Source: Pseudomonas sp. MPC6 (GTDB taxonomy: Bacteria > Pseudomonadota > Gammaproteobacteria > Pseudomonadales > Pseudomonadaceae). From it: a stretch of 64,000 nucleotides of DNA. Numbering within the stretch: position 1 is the stretch's first letter; the number at the start of each line of letters is the position of its first letter. The notes beneath the pieces were generated by a model. The model saw only the letters and a program-made list of their open reading frames with translations, had not been told where the DNA came from and did no database searches. Location of the stretch: contig NZ_CP034783.1 in NCBI RefSeq assembly GCF_006094435.1, positions 2,817,001 through 2,881,000 on the forward strand. Direction: 5' to 3'. Below, in pieces: positions 45,814 to 54,500 of this stretch. Both the position numbers and the translations under genes were made by a program.

Positions 45814-45903
45814 TGTAGGAGCTGGCTTGCCAGCGAAAGCGCCAAACCAGCCACCATCAATGTCACCTGACACACCGCCATCGCGAGCAAGCTTGCTCCT
45901 ACA
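45814..45903. repeat. REP pair with two unlike arms
   Basis: Left arm tgtaggagctggcttgccag (one REP variant); right arm catcgcgagcaagcttgctc and ctaca (another variant). Lies between puuB and puuR. Confidence 0.75.
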
Positions 45904-46032
45904 GCAACACCCCCAAACGTGATTTAATACCCGCCTTTCACATTTCCGGGACAGGGAAGCGGTACCTTCGCGGCCAAAAGTCGCCCGCCATCCACCCCCA
46001 TAACCCTTAAGTATTCTGCACATAAGGCTGTC

Positions 46033-46581
46033 ATGGACACGGGCTCACGACTCAAACTAGTACGCGAAAGCTACAAACTGTCCCAGCGCGAGCTGGCCCG
46101 GCGTAGCGGCGTCACCAATGCCACCATCTCCCTGATCGAACAGAATCGCGTCAGCCCCTCCGTCAGCTCCCTGAAAAAACTGCTTGAAGGCATTCCCATG
46201 TCCTTGGCGGACTTCTTTACCTTCGATCAGCCGCCGCGTGAGCATCAGTACGTGTTTCGGGCCAATGAACAGCCGGATCTCGGGCGTCATGGGTTGCGGT
46301 TGTTGCTTATTGGCGCTTCGGTGCCAAGTCGGCAGATGCGCTTGTTGCGCGAGCAGTACGCGCCGGGGGCGAGTTCGGGGGAAGAGCCGATTGTGCACTC
46401 GGAAGGGGAGGAGTGTGGGCTTGTCACTCGTGGCACAGTTGAGCTGACGGTGGATGGGCAGATTAGTGTGCTGAATGCTGGGGATGGGTATTACTTTCCT
46501 ACGACACTGCCGCATCGGTTTCGCAATATCGGGGCGGATGAGGCGGAAATCATTAGTGCGAATACGCCAGCAAACTTCTAA
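46033..46581 (+). CDS. puuR: Polyamine-responsive repressor, HTH plus cupin
   Basis: 182 aa. N-terminal XRE-type helix-turn-helix (LSQRELARRSGVTNATISLI) and C-terminal cupin (SEGEECGLVTRGTVELTVDG, then YYFPTTLPHRFRN). Same architecture and size as E. coli PuuR, which represses puu genes and is relieved by putrescine. Directly downstream of puuB. Confidence 0.9.
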   Translation: MDTGSRLKLVRESYKLSQRELARRSGVTNATISLIEQNRVSPSVSSLKKLLEGIPMSLADFFTFDQPPREHQYVFRANEQPDLGRHGLRLLLIGASVPSRQMRLLREQYAPGASSGEEPIVHSEGEECGLVTRGTVELTVDGQISVLNAGDGYYFPTTLPHRFRNIGADEAEIISANTPANF

Positions 46582-46736
46582 TGAGTAAAGTGCTTCGGTG
46601 TTTCCCTGTATTAGCTGCAGGGTTCTGGCCTGGGCGGAAGGATCAGCCCGGGGCGTTTATAGCGAGTTCCGGCGAAAGTCCTCGGTAATCTGTTTTCCAT
46701 CGTTTCCAGCCTCTACCACGTTTCAAGAGAGTCCTC

Positions 46737-49700
46737 ATGAGTTCAGGGATTAGTCAAAAACTGCAGGGTAGCCGCAAGGAACTGCTCGATATCGGCCTTC
46801 GTAACACCATGCTGAACTTCCGCGCGTCAGCCAAGACATTGGCTGTCGTTGATGAGCTTTCAGAGTCGGTGTTTCACCTGCTTTATCGGCAAGAGAAGGC
46901 CATGAGCTTTTCGCCAATGGCGCGCCAGAAGTTGGCGGCGTTGGCGACCCTCCCTCAGATCGATGGGGAAGACTCCCGGGACGCAGCAACTGATGAGTTG
47001 CTGTTGCAGGAGCTCGACGGTTTACACGAATCAGGTTTTGCAGACGATGAACTGGACGAGTCGGGTCGAGCGCGTCGGCATACGGATGCGCGCCTGCAGA
47101 CAGCACTGGATGAGGAGCGCTTGTTCCTGCAGCTATTGAGGATTCACAGTGAGGCGCGAGCCTTCATCGAGGAGCAGGGCGTAAACACCCTGTTCCTGGC
47201 ATTGGGCTTTCTTCATTGGTACGAAGCGGACAACTCAGAGACCCTTCGCAAGGCTCCCTTGATGTTATTGCCGGTGACTCTTGAACGCAGCGGCGCAAAG
47301 GACGCCTTCAAGCTGAGGTATTCCGGCGACGAGTTGATGCCTAATTTGTCGTTGATCGCCAAGCTCAAGACCGATTTTGGTCTAGACCTTGCGGCCTGTG
47401 AATTCAGTGACGATCGCTTCGATGCTATGGAAGGCAGTCTCGACAGTTTTTACGCCGAAGTCACGGACCTGATAAGCCAGCAATCGCGCTGGAAAGTTTC
47501 AACAAACGAGGCTGCCCTCGGATTCTTTTCCTTCGGCAAGTTCCTGATGTTCAAGGATCTGGATCCGAAGAGCTGGCCGCAAGACCAGCAGCCCGATGCC
47601 CACCCGGTCATCAACCGGCTCCTTGGGTCGGGTTTCGGTGACCAGCATCCTGCCTATGCCGAGGATGTGAACATCGACTCTGTGCTCCAACCTGGGGAAG
47701 TGCGATTCGTCAAAGATGCAGACAGTAGCCAGACCGAAGCGATTCTCGAAGTGCGAGAGGGCGCCAACCTGGTTATCCAGGGGCCACCGGGTACCGGTAA
47801 GTCGCAGACCATCACAAACATCATCGCGGAACTGATTGCCCAGAAAAAAACGGTGTTGTTCGTGGCCGAAAAGATGGCCGCCCTTGAAGTGGTCAAGCGT
47901 CGACTCGATGAATGTCATCTGGGTGATGCAGTGCTTGAGTTGCACAGCCACAAGTCGACTAAAACGTCGGTGCTCAAAGAGCTCGGACGTACACTTGAAC
48001 AAGGCCGGCCACTGACCAGGGTGGGCGAAGATGATCTGGCCAACCTGGCGGAACTGCAAGGCAACCTGAACCGGTATTGCTCTGCAGTGAGTGCGCCTGT
48101 CGGGGTCAGCGGCATGGGCTTTGTCGAGGTGCTGGGGCGATACCTCAAACTCAAGCACAGCTACGGTGTGTTACCTGCGATTGCGTTCGCGCCAATGGCG
48201 TCGTGGACCCTGGCTGATCAGCTGAAACGCCGCGAACTGGTTGAAGAATTGACGCTTCATCTCAAGGAAATGGGCCGTCCGGACCAAAACCCGTTTTGGG
48301 GAAGCAAACGAACGTTCTTCTCCCCCATTGAAAAGGATACTGCGAGCGACGCATTGCAGCAGGCAAGTGCACACTTGGCCGCTTTGGAAGCCGCCACCAA
48401 GGCGCTGTCGATTCGGCTGATGCTGACTCAGCCCGCCACGCTCGCGGACGTAGTCGTCATATGCCGCGGCGCGAGGCGGGCGGCCGAAGCGCCTCGTCTG
48501 CACGGGGTAGAGCTGAGTACGGGCGACTGGCAGCTACGCCGCGATGCCATTGGTGAGTTGCTGGATGCGGGCCAGCGCATGAGCCTGTGCAAAGCCAAGC
48601 ATGGCGCCCTGTTGATCGAGGCCGCGTGGGAGCAGGATCTGTTGGAAGTCCGGCAGAATCTTCTGGCCTACGGTGGCAAGTGGTGGAAGGTGTTTTCGGG
48701 GCGCTATCGCGCTTCAAAGGCTCGTTTGCAAGGGCTTGCACAGGGTGTGCTGCCTGGCAGCAATGCCGAACAACTCGGTATGGTCGATTCAGTTCTGACC
48801 TATCAACAAAGCCGGAAGGTTTACGACCAACACGAGGCGCTGGGAAGTGCCCTGTTCGGTGCTCAATGGCAGCGTCAGCAGTCCGACTGGGCGGTACTCG
48901 ACCGCGTTCGTGCCTGGGTAGTCCAGCTCTACGAAGACCTCGGCAATGGCCATTTACCCGAAGGGATCATTGCGTTTCTCGCAGGAGGCACCGACGCCAG
49001 CGGGTTCGAGGAAACGGTCAGTCAGATTGAGGCCCATCTCGTTGGCCTTGACCAGGCATTACTGGCCGGCCTGGAAGTCATCGGTATGCAGGATGACACT
49101 GCGCAAACGCTGCGCAATTTGGATCTGTCTGCCCTGGGTTCACGCCTGCAGCTGTGGCAATCCAGCCTGGGCGCGCTGTACCAGATGGCTCGTCTCAATG
49201 TGTTGGCGGACGAAATGCATCAGGCACAACTGGGCGAATTGTTGAACATTGCCCTGGGCAGTGAAACGCCGGATCAGATTCCCGCCATCCTCGACTTTTC
49301 CTGGTATTCGGGGCTTGTGCAAAAGGCCTATGCGGAAAAACCCGCGCTACAGCAATTTGACCGCATCAAGCACGAACATCAGATCGCCAGGTTCAAGGCA
49401 CTTGATGCTGCGTCGTTGAACCATGCTCAAACCTGGTTGGCGCGCCAGGTATGGGAGCAGATGCCCAATGTGAACCAACCGGGTGAAATGGCAACGCTGC
49501 GAGCAGAGCTGAATAAGAAGCGTCGGCATATTCCGATTCGCCAGCTGATCGACAAGGCCGGCCGGGCGATTCAGCAGATCAAGCCGGTATTCATGATGAG
49601 CCCTATGTCGATCGCCAATTTTCTGCCTCCAGGCAAGCTGGCATTCGACGTCGTGGTGTTCGACGAAGCGTCTCAAGTCAAGGCCGTCGATGCGTTTGGC

Positions 49701-51500
49701 GCGATATTGCGCGGCAAGCAAGTGGTGGTCGTGGGTGATACACGGCAGATGCCGCCCAGCGATCTGTTCAGTCGCGACATCGCCCCCGACGACGAGAACG
49801 ACGCCACCGCAGACATCGAAAGCATCCTCAGTCTGTTCAAGGCGGCGGGTAGCCAGGAACGTTACCTGCGCTGGCACTACCGCAGCCGGCACGAATCACT
49901 GATCGCTGTCTCCAACGTCGAATTCTACGACAGCAAGCTGGTGGTGTTTCCCTCTGCCGGACAGCATCTCCACGCCAAGGGTGTGAGCTTCGATTATCTG
50001 CCCCACGCGGTGTATGACCGTGGTCGTACTCGCACCAACAAGGAAGAAGCCAAGGCGGTCGCCCAAGCGGTGATGAAGCATGCGTTGGAGACGCCGCAAC
50101 TTTCCTTGGGAGTGGCTGCATTCAGTGTCCCCCAGCGGGATTTGATCAGTGTCGAGGTCGAGTTATTGCGGCGTAAGACACCTCAGGCCGAAGCGTTTTT
50201 CACCGCGCAGGGCAGCGAGCCGTTCTTCGTAAAAAACCTCGAAAACATTCAAGGTGATGAGCGCGACGTGATCTTCATCAGCATTGGTTACGGCCGAAAT
50301 GAATCCGGTCGTATCGCCCGTGAATTTGGCCCGCTCAACAAAGATGGCGGGCATCGTCGACTCAACGTTTTGATCACGCGGGCCAAGTTGGCGATGCGCG
50401 TGTTCAGTAACTTCCGTGGTGATGAGCTGGACATTGATGCCACGGCGAAACACGGCGTACGAGCCTTGAAAAACTTCCTCAAGTACGCGGAAACAGGCGA
50501 ACTGGAAGTCGCCAAAGTAACCGGCAAGGCTCCAGACTCGCCTTTTGAGGACCAGGTTATCCGGGCCTTGCGCAATCTCGACTACCAGATAGAGCCCCAG
50601 GTCGGCACCGCCGGTTACTTCATTGACCTCGCCGTGAAAGACCCGGAGTTCCCGGGTCGCTACGTGCTGGCCGTCGAATGCGATGGCGCGGCCTACCACA
50701 GCTCGCGCTCGGCCCGTGATCGCGATCGGTTGCGCCAAGGTGTGCTGGAGGGACTGGGATGGAATTTCCATCGTATCTGGAGCACCGATTGGTTCCGCAA
50801 TCCCGAGCAGGAAATCAGCCGGACAGTGGCGGCGATCGAAGCGGCGCGCGAACGTATAGCCAGCCGTCGTAACGTTCCGGTTGCAGAGACTTTGATCGAA
50901 CCCCTGCATGAAATTCTCCGGGATGAATCTGTTGATGAAGTCGAGCCGGTCGCCAGTGCGCCTTATGAGAAAGCGCGACTCGCTGCGGTAACCAACCAGC
51001 TGGAACTGCATCAACATCAACCGGAACACCTGCTGCAGTTGATCCGGACCGTGGTTGATGTTGAATCTCCGGTGCATTCGGTGGAAGTCACCCGACGCCT
51101 CATGGATGCGTTCGGGGTGACACGGCAAGGGTCGAGGATCACAGCCGCTGTTGAACAAGCCATAGGTATCGGCATTCAACAAAGGCACTTCTTGCGTCGG
51201 GGCGAGTTTCTTCATTTGGCCGACAACCGCCCCGTCGTCATCCGCAGCCGGGCGCACTGGGAGTCTTCCGAGCGTAGGTTGGAGTGGGTCGCGCCTGAAG
51301 AGCTCGACCGGGCGTTGATAGACATCATCGTCTCCGGATTTTCCATGAGTCATGACGATGCGATTTCCGGGGCTTTGAGATTGCTGGGTTTTGGTCGTGC
51401 TACTGCCAAGGTGACAGCGGTGTTGGAAGAGAGGATTGATCAATTGATCAGTGATAGGCGGTTGGAGCTGAGGGAGGGGCGGTTGGTGGTGTGTGGCTGA
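46737..51500 (+). CDS. DUF4011/SF1 helicase/Vsr-like nuclease/DUF3320 protein, defence-island type
   Basis: 1587 aa. An N-terminal DUF4011-like region (about 1-330) precedes an SF1 helicase: Walker A GPPGTGKSQT at about 349-358, Walker B VVVFDEASQV at about 970, motif III GDTRQMPPS, motif IV WHYRSRHESL, motif VI RRLNVLITRAK at about 1206. A restriction-endonuclease/Vsr-like segment follows (about 1265-1350: IDLAV, VECDGAAYHS, GWNFHRIWSTDWF), then a DUF3320-like C-terminus (about 1430-1500). Proteins of this order are found in defence islands and were grouped as hhe in a published antiviral screen. The gene is more AT-rich in feel than its neighbours and stands alone. Phage defence is inferred. 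Confidence 0.8.
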   Translation: MSSGISQKLQGSRKELLDIGLRNTMLNFRASAKTLAVVDELSESVFHLLYRQEKAMSFSPMARQKLAALATLPQIDGEDSRDAATDELLLQELDGLHESGFADDELDESGRARRHTDARLQTALDEERLFLQLLRIHSEARAFIEEQGVNTLFLALGFLHWYEADNSETLRKAPLMLLPVTLERSGAKDAFKLRYSGDELMPNLSLIAKLKTDFGLDLAACEFSDDRFDAMEGSLDSFYAEVTDLISQQSRWKVSTNEAALGFFSFGKFLMFKDLDPKSWPQDQQPDAHPVINRLLGSGFGDQHPAYAEDVNIDSVLQPGEVRFVKDADSSQTEAILEVREGANLVIQGPPGTGKSQTITNIIAELIAQKKTVLFVAEKMAALEVVKRRLDECHLGDAVLELHSHKSTKTSVLKELGRTLEQGRPLTRVGEDDLANLAELQGNLNRYCSAVSAPVGVSGMGFVEVLGRYLKLKHSYGVLPAIAFAPMASWTLADQLKRRELVEELTLHLKEMGRPDQNPFWGSKRTFFSPIEKDTASDALQQASAHLAALEAATKALSIRLMLTQPATLADVVVICRGARRAAEAPRLHGVELSTGDWQLRRDAIGELLDAGQRMSLCKAKHGALLIEAAWEQDLLEVRQNLLAYGGKWWKVFSGRYRASKARLQGLAQGVLPGSNAEQLGMVDSVLTYQQSRKVYDQHEALGSALFGAQWQRQQSDWAVLDRVRAWVVQLYEDLGNGHLPEGIIAFLAGGTDASGFEETVSQIEAHLVGLDQALLAGLEVIGMQDDTAQTLRNLDLSALGSRLQLWQSSLGALYQMARLNVLADEMHQAQLGELLNIALGSETPDQIPAILDFSWYSGLVQKAYAEKPALQQFDRIKHEHQIARFKALDAASLNHAQTWLARQVWEQMPNVNQPGEMATLRAELNKKRRHIPIRQLIDKAGRAIQQIKPVFMMSPMSIANFLPPGKLAFDVVVFDEASQVKAVDAFGAILRGKQVVVVGDTRQMPPSDLFSRDIAPDDENDATADIESILSLFKAAGSQERYLRWHYRSRHESLIAVSNVEFYDSKLVVFPSAGQHLHAKGVSFDYLPHAVYDRGRTRTNKEEAKAVAQAVMKHALETPQLSLGVAAFSVPQRDLISVEVELLRRKTPQAEAFFTAQGSEPFFVKNLENIQGDERDVIFISIGYGRNESGRIAREFGPLNKDGGHRRLNVLITRAKLAMRVFSNFRGDELDIDATAKHGVRALKNFLKYAETGELEVAKVTGKAPDSPFEDQVIRALRNLDYQIEPQVGTAGYFIDLAVKDPEFPGRYVLAVECDGAAYHSSRSARDRDRLRQGVLEGLGWNFHRIWSTDWFRNPEQEISRTVAAIEAARERIASRRNVPVAETLIEPLHEILRDESVDEVEPVASAPYEKARLAAVTNQLELHQHQPEHLLQLIRTVVDVESPVHSVEVTRRLMDAFGVTRQGSRITAAVEQAIGIGIQQRHFLRRGEFLHLADNRPVVIRSRAHWESSERRLEWVAPEELDRALIDIIVSGFSMSHDDAISGALRLLGFGRATAKVTAVLEERIDQLISDRRLELREGRLVVCG

Positions 51501-51644
51501 TAAGGCATGCCGAAGAAACCGCTGATAACGGCCCGACGCTTGTTGGACCAGGGCAGGTGGGACGGGTGGCTGTAGCAGTGGTGGTGTGGGTGTTGGCAAG
51601 TAGGTTGTCCGGGAAGATCTGGCCCTAAGGTGGTCGATTAACAA

Positions 51645-51674
51645 AAATGCCTGTATTGCGAGATACGGGCATTT
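51645..51674 (-). terminator. Terminator of the small gene pair
   Basis: AAATGCCCGTAT and ATACAGGCATTT (one wobble) form a 12-bp stem followed on the minus strand by a T-rich tail. It lies 11 bp after the last stop of the minus-strand pair. The remaining bases of 51501-51644 show nothing. Confidence 0.75.
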
Positions 51675-51684
51675 ATTTTGCGTA

Positions 51685-51897
51685 TTACCACCGTGACAGA
51701 GGGTCGCCCGCGACGCTTTTAGCAACGTCATCCAGAGCATGAGCCAGCGTCGTGTCTCCGGCCTTCATACTTTCAGCAATGTAAGCCGCTTTAATTTCCG
51801 TGCTGTCGAGAAAATTGGAAGCTTCGTATCGACTGGTGCCAGAAGTGTCGAGATTGAGGATGGGCATACTCTCGGGATTGAAAATCGTTTTTTTCAT
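51685..51897 (-). CDS. Addiction-module antidote-like protein, lacking the HTH
   Basis: 70 aa. The middle, RYEASNFLDSTEIKAAYIAE and ALDDVAKSV, matches the N-terminal half of the HI1420-type antidote proteins (FDAAEYLDSEE...ALGDVAKARGM). The helix-turn-helix that normally follows is absent; the frame ends in AGDPLSRW. The ATG directly follows the stop codon of the upstream gene with no gap. It may be a truncated antitoxin or a derived partner. Family judged by eye. Confidence 0.55.
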   Translation of the reverse strand: MKKTIFNPESMPILNLDTSGTSRYEASNFLDSTEIKAAYIAESMKAGDTTLAHALDDVAKSVAGDPLSRW

Positions 51898-52173
51898 CTA
51901 GGTACGTCCAGATGTCGCTTGAACTTCGACACGGCGAACGGTGATTACCTCGCCGACCTTGACCTTACGGCGAGGCTTCGCTTTGGCCACAAAGGTTTTG
52001 CTGCCATCGAGTGACATCCAGACCAAATCACCAGAATCGACACGAAGCACGCTACCGCTCACTGACAATGCACGAGCATAAGCGGACATTGTAGCCATTT
52101 TGGCCAGATCAGGAATCTGACGCTCCAGAGCGTCCATTTCCTTATCTGAGAGCTTCTTCGCTTTTACAGTCAT
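51898..52173 (-). CDS. Hypothetical protein preceding the antidote-like gene
   Basis: 91 aa, basic. A helical N-terminus (KKLSDKEMDALERQIPDLAK) and a beta-rich, lysine/arginine-rich C-terminus (KTFVAKAKPRRKVKVGEVIT). It occupies the place of a toxin gene but has no RelE/HigB features I can see. TAG is followed at once by the ATG of the next gene, so the pair is coupled. Function unknown. Confidence 0.55.
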   Translation of the reverse strand: MTVKAKKLSDKEMDALERQIPDLAKMATMSAYARALSVSGSVLRVDSGDLVWMSLDGSKTFVAKAKPRRKVKVGEVITVRRVEVQATSGRT

Positions 52174-52245
52174 CGGGATTCCCCATCAGCGTGCACTTTG
52201 GTAATTCTTGCCTGGATAAAATATTGAATATGTTCAAGCAAGGAA

Positions 52246-52265
52246 AACCCGCAACAATGCGGGTT
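52246..52265 (-). terminator. Terminator downstream of the small protein gene at 52276
   Basis: AACCCGCA-TTGT-TGCGGGTT hairpin followed on the minus strand by TTTTCC, 10 bp after the stop codon. Confidence 0.65.
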
Positions 52266-52275
52266 CTCCTTCGGT

Positions 52276-52578
52276 TCAGATCTGGTCAGTAACCCTTGGC
52301 GCCTCAAACCCCCGTTGCTCAATCACCCGAAACACATCGCTCACATCCTGGACCATGATCCGGGCGATATTCGTGACGGTATTGATGTCGTTTTCGGCGT
52401 AATCGGGGAGGCTGGTGCAGGCCATGAGGTGCAGGTACTGGAGGACGGCGTTGAGGCGTTCGCTGACGCAGTTGTGGAGTTCGCGGAGCGGGGCGTCGCT
52501 GTCGATGAGCAGGACGGGGTAGTCGGTGGCGAGTTGGGACATGGGGGTGAAGCGGCGGGGCGGATTGTTCATGGTCAT
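52276..52578 (-). CDS. Small Pseudomonas hypothetical, DUF3077/DUF6124-like
   Basis: 100 aa. A disordered N-terminus (MTMNNPPRRFTPMSQLATDY) leads to a helical body (APLRELHNCVSERLNAVLQY, then NIARIMVQDVSDVFRVIEQ). The layout resembles the small DUF3077/DUF6124 proteins common in Pseudomonas, but I cannot separate these families by eye. GAGAAATACCT precedes the chosen ATG. A long non-coding leader lies upstream. Confidence 0.55.
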   Translation of the reverse strand: MTMNNPPRRFTPMSQLATDYPVLLIDSDAPLRELHNCVSERLNAVLQYLHLMACTSLPDYAENDINTVTNIARIMVQDVSDVFRVIEQRGFEAPRVTDQI

Positions 52579-53102
52579 AGGTATTTCTCTACGAAGATAA
52601 ATAGAGGCACCACCTTTTCGCTGCGAAACAATTGGGTGGCAGCTGTACGCGGGTTCGCAGACCGAGAGATGACCTACACCCGGCAGACCCGAAAGTCTCC
52701 CACGCACAACCGCCATGAAATGAAACGCGGGCGGATTTTGCCAGACTTCTCATTTGACGGTGTAGTCATCTCTAATTAGGGCTGCGAAACCCTATCGCCG
52801 GTTGCTATCAGCGACGGGGCGAATATAAGCGTCCATTTGGGTGCCCACAACCGGGCTGTAGGACGCCTGGGTGGGCATTTTGGCAAGGTGGATTGCAGCT
52901 GAATGGCGGGGGAATCGTTGGAGTCGGCGTAAACCGCGCGAAGCGGAGTGTCCTAGGAAATCGGCTGCCAGTTTTGGGGCCGCTTCGCTGCCAAACGAGG
53001 GCAAGCCCCCTCGCCACAAAGGGAAAATTCCTACACGATTTTCGGAAGGCAAGATCCAGATTTGGCGGCTTCCAATAGCGCTGTGCGGAACGGGATAGCC
53101 AA
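52579..53102 (-). other. Gene-free 0.5-kb region, possible structured leader of the gene at 52276
   Basis: No convincing gene. The bases nearest the small gene (about 52600-52790) contain several inverted pairs on the minus strand (GCTGCCACCC...GGTGGTGCC; CGGGT...ACCCG; and a repeated TTTCGCAGC), suggesting RNA structure. Further upstream, near 53000, a partial REP-like ggcaagccccctcgccac is present. A 110-codon minus frame spans 52792-53124 but has no ribosome site and a composition like intergenic DNA. Confidence 0.4.
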
Positions 53103-53140
53103 AAATAACAAAGCCCCGAATCATCGGGGCTTTGTTATTT
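53103..53140. terminator. Bidirectional terminator with 17-bp perfect stem
   Basis: AAATAACAAAGCCCCGA and TCGGGGCTTTGTTATTT are exact complements around a 4-base loop. A/T-rich flanks suit termination in both directions; on the minus strand it would end the membrane-protein transcript from 53187-53405. Confidence 0.9.
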
Positions 53141-53186
53141 GGAAATTGTGCAGTTTCCCAAAATCGTTATCGCAGACCGTCCAACA

Positions 53187-53405
53187 TCACTGCCTGGCCT
53201 GCGGCGAATGCGGGTTGTGTTGAGTGTGTTTCGGTCCGACCAATGCCCACGCCAGCACCCCGAACAGCGGCACAAACACGATAAACACTATCCACAAGAG
53301 TTTGTTGCTCGATTTGCCTTCGGCTTTGCGGACTTTGTTGATTGCCCATAGCTCGATCAGCAAAAGAATTGCTGTCAGCACGATCCAGATTGTTTCGATT
53401 TGCAT
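53187..53405 (-). CDS. Small membrane protein with PLDc_N domain
   Basis: 72 aa, two spans: IWIVLTAILLLIELWAI and LLWIVFIVFVPLFGVLAWAL. The second carries the W-V-(x)-P-x-x-G-x-x-A-W pattern of the N-terminal membrane domain of cardiolipin synthases and related small proteins. The catalytic HKD domain is absent. GGAGGGTGACCA precedes the ATG. Confidence 0.75.
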   Translation of the reverse strand: MQIETIWIVLTAILLLIELWAINKVRKAEGKSSNKLLWIVFIVFVPLFGVLAWALVGPKHTQHNPHSPQARQ

Positions 53406-53786
53406 TGGTCACCCTCCAGATAGTCTTTGCGTTAGGTGGGTGAGGGTGAGCAGGGTTCATTAAATTTTGAGGTTTTGTGGGTGAGACGTCAGCGGGGTTG
53501 CTCGCGATGGGACTGTCAGGTGAATCATTTTTGGCTGACAGGGCCTCTTCGCGAGGAGGCTCGCAGGGGGGGTAGTTAGATCGAGTTGTCCTGCGGGTCT
53601 TGCCATGGCGATCTTCGGGCGGCACGTAGCCGATGGTGTGTTTTTCTAACCTGACACCCCGCGGCGTTCTTGGGTTTTTCGCGAGCAAGCTCGCTCCTAC
53701 AGGGGATTTGCAGTCAAACTGATCAAGTCGGGAAAGGGTCCAACGACCTCAACTTCATTCAGGCATTCAAACCGGGGAACCACGAG
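53406..53786. other. Gene-free stretch with decayed REP sequences
   Basis: Single REP-like arms occur at about 53543-53566 (cctcttcgcgaggaggctcg) and 53678-53701 (cgcgagcaagctcgctccta), without intact partners. No gene was recognised; the promoter of the HD-domain gene should lie at the right end. Confidence 0.55.
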
Positions 53787-54209
53787 ATGACTCAAACACT
53801 GGAACGCGCCATTGCCATTGCTGCCAACGCCCATCAAGGGCAAGTCGACAAAGGCGGATCGCCTTACATCCTGCATCCACTGAAGGTCATGCTGCGGGTC
53901 AACACCCTCGAAGAGCGCATCGTTGCGGTGCTGCATGACGTGGTCGAAGACTGCGGCATCAGCCTGGATGAGCTGCGCCAGGAAGGCTTCAGTGAAGCGG
54001 TGCTGGAGGCTATCGCGGCGGTGACTAAAGTGCCGGGCGAGTCCTATGAGGCATTCGTCGAACGCGCGGCGCTGAACCCGGTCGGCCGCGTAGTCAAATT
54101 GGCGGACCTTGAAGAAAACAGCGATTTATCGCGGATTGAACAGCCGTCCTGGGACGATCTGGAGCGCATTGAAAAGTATCGGCGGGCGATTGGCGTATTG
54201 CGCTCGTAA
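53787..54209 (+). CDS. HD-domain (p)ppGpp hydrolase-like protein
   Basis: 140 aa. AHQGQVDKGGSPYILHPLKV, AVLHDVVEDCGISLDEL and VKLADLEENSDLSRI are the metal-binding HD motifs seen in RelA/SpoT hydrolase domains and in small MESH1-like enzymes. No synthetase domain, so a stand-alone small alarmone hydrolase is possible. The start MTQTLERAIAI follows GGGGAACCACGAG; the longer frame upstream reads through REP sequence. Confidence 0.82.
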   Translation: MTQTLERAIAIAANAHQGQVDKGGSPYILHPLKVMLRVNTLEERIVAVLHDVVEDCGISLDELRQEGFSEAVLEAIAAVTKVPGESYEAFVERAALNPVGRVVKLADLEENSDLSRIEQPSWDDLERIEKYRRAIGVLRS

Positions 54210-54219
54210 CGTCACGCAA

Positions 54220-54342
54220 TTACAACGCGTGCCTGGCCAGAGTCGCCTTGAGTGCCTCGGTGACCAGAGCGATCAGGATGGGTTCGGAGTTCGCCTGCAT
54301 CTCGCCACCGATAGTGGCTTGCTGTGCTTTCACTTTGCCCAT
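54220..54342 (-). CDS. Possible 40-residue small protein
   Basis: A frame opening MGKVKAQQATIGGEMQANSE and ending LKATLARHAL sits in the 290-bp gap between the HD gene and the AraC-type regulator. It has sensible amphipathic composition but no ribosome site. Too short to judge; listed as a candidate only. Confidence 0.25.
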   Translation of the reverse strand: MGKVKAQQATIGGEMQANSEPILIALVTEALKATLARHAL

Positions 54343-54500
54343 GTATTTCGAGCTTCGACCCGCTCCCCCGATAGCCTGCCAACTGCAAGAGTGGTACTGA
54401 CGAACACTTAGAGGTCGAAATCTGACACGCCTCGATGATCACTGACGCCGACAATTCGCCTGGGTGCAACAACCTTGAAAGCGGCGCGCGGGGATCAACC

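Noticed and set aside
50163..51740. 525-codon minus-strand frame opposite the helicase 3' end
   Set aside because: No domain and it crosses the helicase stop into intergenic DNA; the helicase frame has clear motifs throughout.
52792..53124. 110-codon minus-strand ORF
   Set aside because: No ribosome site, overlaps a terminator and a partial REP, and the peptide has no coherent composition.
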